Shown here one piece after another: positions 24,000 through 27,025 of a stretch of 27,025 nucleotides of DNA (positions are counted from its first letter, which is position 1; each line of letters starts with the position of its first letter). The notes beneath the pieces are model-generated. The model was not told the origin of the DNA. It ran no database searches and saw only the letters and a program-made list of their open reading frames with translations. The stretch spans positions 1 through 27,025 of the forward strand of contig JAEVZU010000050.1 of NCBI GenBank assembly GCA_023392075.1, in the 5' to 3' direction. Origin of the DNA: Bacillota bacterium (lineage in GTDB: Bacteria; Bacillota; Clostridia; Acetivibrionales; DSM-1351). A program made the position numbers and the translations under genes.

Positions 24000-25589
24000 A
24001 TGTATAAATTAATTGTTGTCGATGATGAAAAAGCCATAAGAAGGGGTATATGCAATTACATTGATTGGGGAAGCCTTGGCTTTGAGGTCACTGCTTCCTT
24101 TGAGGACGGAAAAGAGACCATAGAATATATTGAAAGCCATGATGTGGATGTTGTTTTGACAGATATCGAAATGGCCCAGGTGTCCGGGCTGGAGCTTGCA
24201 AAGTACATACATGACAGGCAGTTGCCTCCAAAGGCTGTGATTATAAGCGGATATAAGGAATTTGAATATGCCCGTAAGGCCGTGGAGTACGGAGTAGAGC
24301 ACTATTTATTAAAACCCATAAAAATGGAAGAGGTAACGGAGGTATTTACAAAGATAAAAAAAGACCTGGATAAGAAAAGAGAGAATGGGTACAGGCTGAT
24401 AACCGAACAAAGGAATTTTGAAGAGCTGCTTCCCGAGCTCAGGGAACAGTTCTGGATAAGCCTGCTGGTGGGAGGCCCCCGTACAAAAGAAAAACTCATA
24501 AAACGTAAGAAGCTGCTTAAACTGGATATGGATGTGGAGCTGCCATGCGGTATTCTGGACATTAAATTATCGGGTAAGGATGAAGAGCTTTTACCGTATT
24601 ACCGGAGTGAAAATTATCATAATCTTATCAATAATATATTCGGGGGCATAAGCGATGAAATTCAATGCTATCCAACCTTCCTTTCGGCAGATATCCTTAA
24701 AATTATTGTCACTGCCTGCCGGAATGAACCGGCCGATATATTTAATGACAGACTGAAAATTCAGATTGATGAGAAATGCCAGTCAGCATACTATCTGTTG
24801 AAATTAAAATTTGATATTAAGATTGAAAGAATATTTAAAAACCTCATGGAAATGACGGAATACAACTGCAGGCTATCCTCCTGGGCAGAATCGGAACAAA
24901 GCCCGGATTCCAAATTAATGTCTGAGGATTATGAACAGTTGATACAAAAGTATAAATTGCTTATGGGTATCATAAATGACGGTGATTTTGAAGAGCTGGA
25001 CAATATGATTGATAATATATTTCTGGAATTCAGGAATCTTCCTGTGGATCAGGTGAAACAGATATGCATTGATATGTTTTCCATGCTTTCAAGTAAATTT
25101 GTAAAGATGGGAATTGATTTCTGGAAGGATATGAATAAAACCGTCAGTTACCAGCAGATCATGGAAGCTGAAAATTTAAGGGACCTTAAAACAAGATGCC
25201 AGAACATGCTGGGAGCCACCATTGATATTGTAAGAAACAAGCAAAATGCCGGTTCCAGAAGTATTGTGGAGCAATCGAAATTATATATAAAAAACCATAT
25301 TGGAGAGGAATTATCCCTGGAAGGTATTGCAGACAGGTTCTTTCTCAACCAGACATATTTCAGCAGGCTTTTTAAACAGTATACCGGGACTACCTTTACC
25401 GATTATCTGATAGAACAGAGAATGGAAAAAGCGAAGGAGCTGCTTTCACTTGGCAAATTCAAGGTCTATGAGGTCAGTCAGATGATCGGGTACAGAAGTG
25501 AAAAATATTTCTTCCGCATTTTTAAGCAGTATGCCGGCTGTTCGCCCGCAGAATACTTTAGAGGCAGGAGTTTGAATGATGAAAGATAA
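24000..25589 (+). CDS. YesN-type response regulator with AraC DNA-binding domain
   Basis: This 529-residue cytoplasmic regulator has a receiver domain at about 1-120, with acidic pocket D8-D9-E10, phospho-acceptor D55 (LTDIEM), S83 and K105 (LLKPI). A helical middle region of about 300 residues with no recognised domain follows. Residues about 428-525 form an AraC-type double helix-turn-helix (LSLEGIADRFFLNQTYFSRLFKQ and VYEVSQMIGYRSEKYFFRIFKQ). It follows the lipoprotein by 13 nt and overlaps the kinase gene by 14 nt, so the three genes form one operon. Targets in cellulosomal clostridia are often hemicellulase gene clusters; the neighbouring GH30 gene is the obvious candidate. Confidence 0.92.
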   Translation: MYKLIVVDDEKAIRRGICNYIDWGSLGFEVTASFEDGKETIEYIESHDVDVVLTDIEMAQVSGLELAKYIHDRQLPPKAVIISGYKEFEYARKAVEYGVEHYLLKPIKMEEVTEVFTKIKKDLDKKRENGYRLITEQRNFEELLPELREQFWISLLVGGPRTKEKLIKRKKLLKLDMDVELPCGILDIKLSGKDEELLPYYRSENYHNLINNIFGGISDEIQCYPTFLSADILKIIVTACRNEPADIFNDRLKIQIDEKCQSAYYLLKLKFDIKIERIFKNLMEMTEYNCRLSSWAESEQSPDSKLMSEDYEQLIQKYKLLMGIINDGDFEELDNMIDNIFLEFRNLPVDQVKQICIDMFSMLSSKFVKMGIDFWKDMNKTVSYQQIMEAENLRDLKTRCQNMLGATIDIVRNKQNAGSRSIVEQSKLYIKNHIGEELSLEGIADRFFLNQTYFSRLFKQYTGTTFTDYLIEQRMEKAKELLSLGKFKVYEVSQMIGYRSEKYFFRIFKQYAGCSPAEYFRGRSLNDER

Positions 25590-27025
25590 GCAGAACAACA
25601 AACTGTCCGGCAGTCCCAAGAACATGATTTTAAAGTACATACATGACTACCGTTTCAACAGCATATTCGTAAAAAGCTTTGCGATTATCCTGGTTTTGCT
25701 GGTTTTTACATTTACCGTAATAATGTTTGCGGTATCGAACAAAATGAACGGTATTATCACCAGGGAGGTTGGCAGCATGAGTGTCAATTCCCTTGGGAAA
25801 ACCAGAGACCGTGTTGATGTGGTCATGGAAGAGGCTGTTCAAATTTCGGGGCAGCTTTCTCTGGATGATGACATAAAAAAGTTTCTGCTGCCTGACACAA
25901 AGGATTTATTCGGCAGAAACCAGACTGCGAGGGTTAAAGCCAAGATCGAGATGTATTCGGGGGTATTCAATTATATCGATACTATATATGTATATTCCAA
26001 CAAGAGCAGATATATCGTTTCAAACGAAGGAGGAGGAAAGCTCAGTGAATTTGATGATATTACCTGGCTGGACAATCTGACCGAACGGGAATATGAGCCT
26101 GCCAGAATGATAAGCAGGGTAAAACGGAACTCCTATCCATATCTTATTTCTTATATACAGCCTCTCCGCCTGACTCAGATGCAGTTCCTGGGAGGCATAA
26201 TTGTAAACATTGATGTCAGCAAGATGAAAGAACTGATAGTATCAAATATCAAGGATTCAAGGGAGACATTGACTATTGTCGACAACCGGAATAATATACT
26301 GTTCAGTTCCAATGAAAAGCATATTATGAAAAAAATCGACAAGGTGGATTATTACAAAGATATTAAATATCAGGACATTGACGGTTACCGGATAATTCAT
26401 GCTGGTGACCAGGAATTACTGGTGACGGTGGCATCCTCCAACGAATTTAACTGGAAGTATATATCCACCGTACCGTTAAATGCCTATGATGAATACAACA
26501 AAAGCACCAGAGGCTTTTATTTTAAACTGTTTCTGGCCTGTATTTTCATTTCCATAGTAGCCTCGTTTATTATTGCACTATATTGCTATACTCCCGTAAA
26601 AAATATTCTGAATTTGTTAAAGCACCCGGACATATATGAGGAGAGCTATTCGGTGGATATAGGACTCAGAAAGGATGAAACCCATGAAATAGCACTCAAT
26701 ATAGTAAGAAACCTGTATTCCAACAAGCAGATGCAGGCAGAGATGAAAACCTACACAAATATCATCAACAAGGCTCAGCTGACTGCACTGCAGGCACAGA
26801 TCAGCCCTCATTTCCTTTATAATACGCTGGAAAATATTCGGTGGAGGGCAATGGAAATCTGCAAGGGGGACAACGAGGTATCACAGATAATACTAAACCT
26901 GTCCGAAATGCTCAGAATCAGTCTTGAAAGCGATCAGCAGCTGGTCACTATAGAGGAGGAAATCAAAAATACAAAACTATATATAAAAATACTTCAGCTG
27001 CGGTATGAGGACAAGCTTCAGGTCC
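25576..27025 (+). CDS. YesM/LytS-type sensor histidine kinase (3' end beyond the window)
   Basis: At least 483 residues are visible before the window ends, with no stop. The ATG at 25576 (or 25579) follows GGCAGGAG. A basic start precedes a membrane segment at about 33-55, an extracellular dCache-like sensor domain lies at about 56-310 (including FNYIDTIYVYSNKSRYI), and a second membrane segment lies at about 315-337. A HAMP-like linker then leads to QISPHFLYNTLENIRWRA, whose His is the phospho-acceptor of the YesM class (His_kinase family PF06580). The ATPase domain lies beyond the end. It is the partner of the overlapping YesN gene. With the sugar-binding lipoprotein it would make a three-component sensor; whether the lipoprotein touches the extracellular domain is inference. 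Confidence 0.92.
   Translation, partial: MMKDKQNNKLSGSPKNMILKYIHDYRFNSIFVKSFAIILVLLVFTFTVIMFAVSNKMNGIITREVGSMSVNSLGKTRDRVDVVMEEAVQISGQLSLDDDIKKFLLPDTKDLFGRNQTARVKAKIEMYSGVFNYIDTIYVYSNKSRYIVSNEGGGKLSEFDDITWLDNLTEREYEPARMISRVKRNSYPYLISYIQPLRLTQMQFLGGIIVNIDVSKMKELIVSNIKDSRETLTIVDNRNNILFSSNEKHIMKKIDKVDYYKDIKYQDIDGYRIIHAGDQELLVTVASSNEFNWKYISTVPLNAYDEYNKSTRGFYFKLFLACIFISIVASFIIALYCYTPVKNILNLLKHPDIYEESYSVDIGLRKDETHEIALNIVRNLYSNKQMQAEMKTYTNIINKAQLTALQAQISPHFLYNTLENIRWRAMEICKGDNEVSQIILNLSEMLRISLESDQQLVTIEEEIKNTKLYIKILQLRYEDKLQV

Overview
The window comes from a mesophilic, cellulosome-forming clostridium, most likely Ruminiclostridium or a close relative. Two enzymes end in type I dockerins with A-I/A-L style recognition positions, the coding bias is AT-rich, ribosome binding sites are strong GGAGG types, and there is a YesN/YesM-type regulatory set and a lysoplasmalogenase-like protein. 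The genus is inferred from gene content only. No rRNA, tRNA, CRISPR array, intact insertion sequence or replication origin was seen.

Layout. Bases 1-2292 hold a small unrecognised ORF, a GT-A-like glycosyltransferase candidate and a radical SAM protein with a C-terminal cysteine cluster. A small sigma-70-region-4-like protein (2426-2926) precedes a secreted GH9-CBM3c-dockerin enzyme (3081-5261) and a secreted clan GH-D (GH27/GH36-like) protein with a CBM32 domain and no dockerin (5403-8402). A terminator shared with the convergent AraC regulator follows. A YhhN membrane protein and a small polytopic membrane protein lie at 9630-10944.

The most interesting region is 11340-20770. A HAD phosphatase/mutase, a tandem-SIS isomerase-like protein, a GHMP kinase fused to a UDPGP-type nucleotidyltransferase, a QxxRW membrane glycosyltransferase, a membrane-anchored GH5 protein and the wreck of a membrane acyltransferase are all on the + strand and mostly tightly spaced. 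The set looks like a self-contained route from a phospho-sugar through an activated sugar to a membrane-made polysaccharide, with a dedicated hydrolase and a lost acyl decoration. The first three steps parallel the GmhA/HddA/phosphatase/HddC logic of NDP-heptose synthesis. However, the kinase-nucleotidyltransferase fusion has the opposite domain order to FKP, and the isomerase lacks most GmhA metal ligands, so the sugar is unknown.

Bases 21110-22711 (minus strand) encode a secreted GH30-dockerin xylanase-type enzyme. Diverging from it is a sugar-binding lipoprotein, a YesN response regulator and a YesM histidine kinase that runs off the window. This looks like a three-component sugar-sensing system, possibly controlling the neighbouring GH30 or other cellulosome genes.
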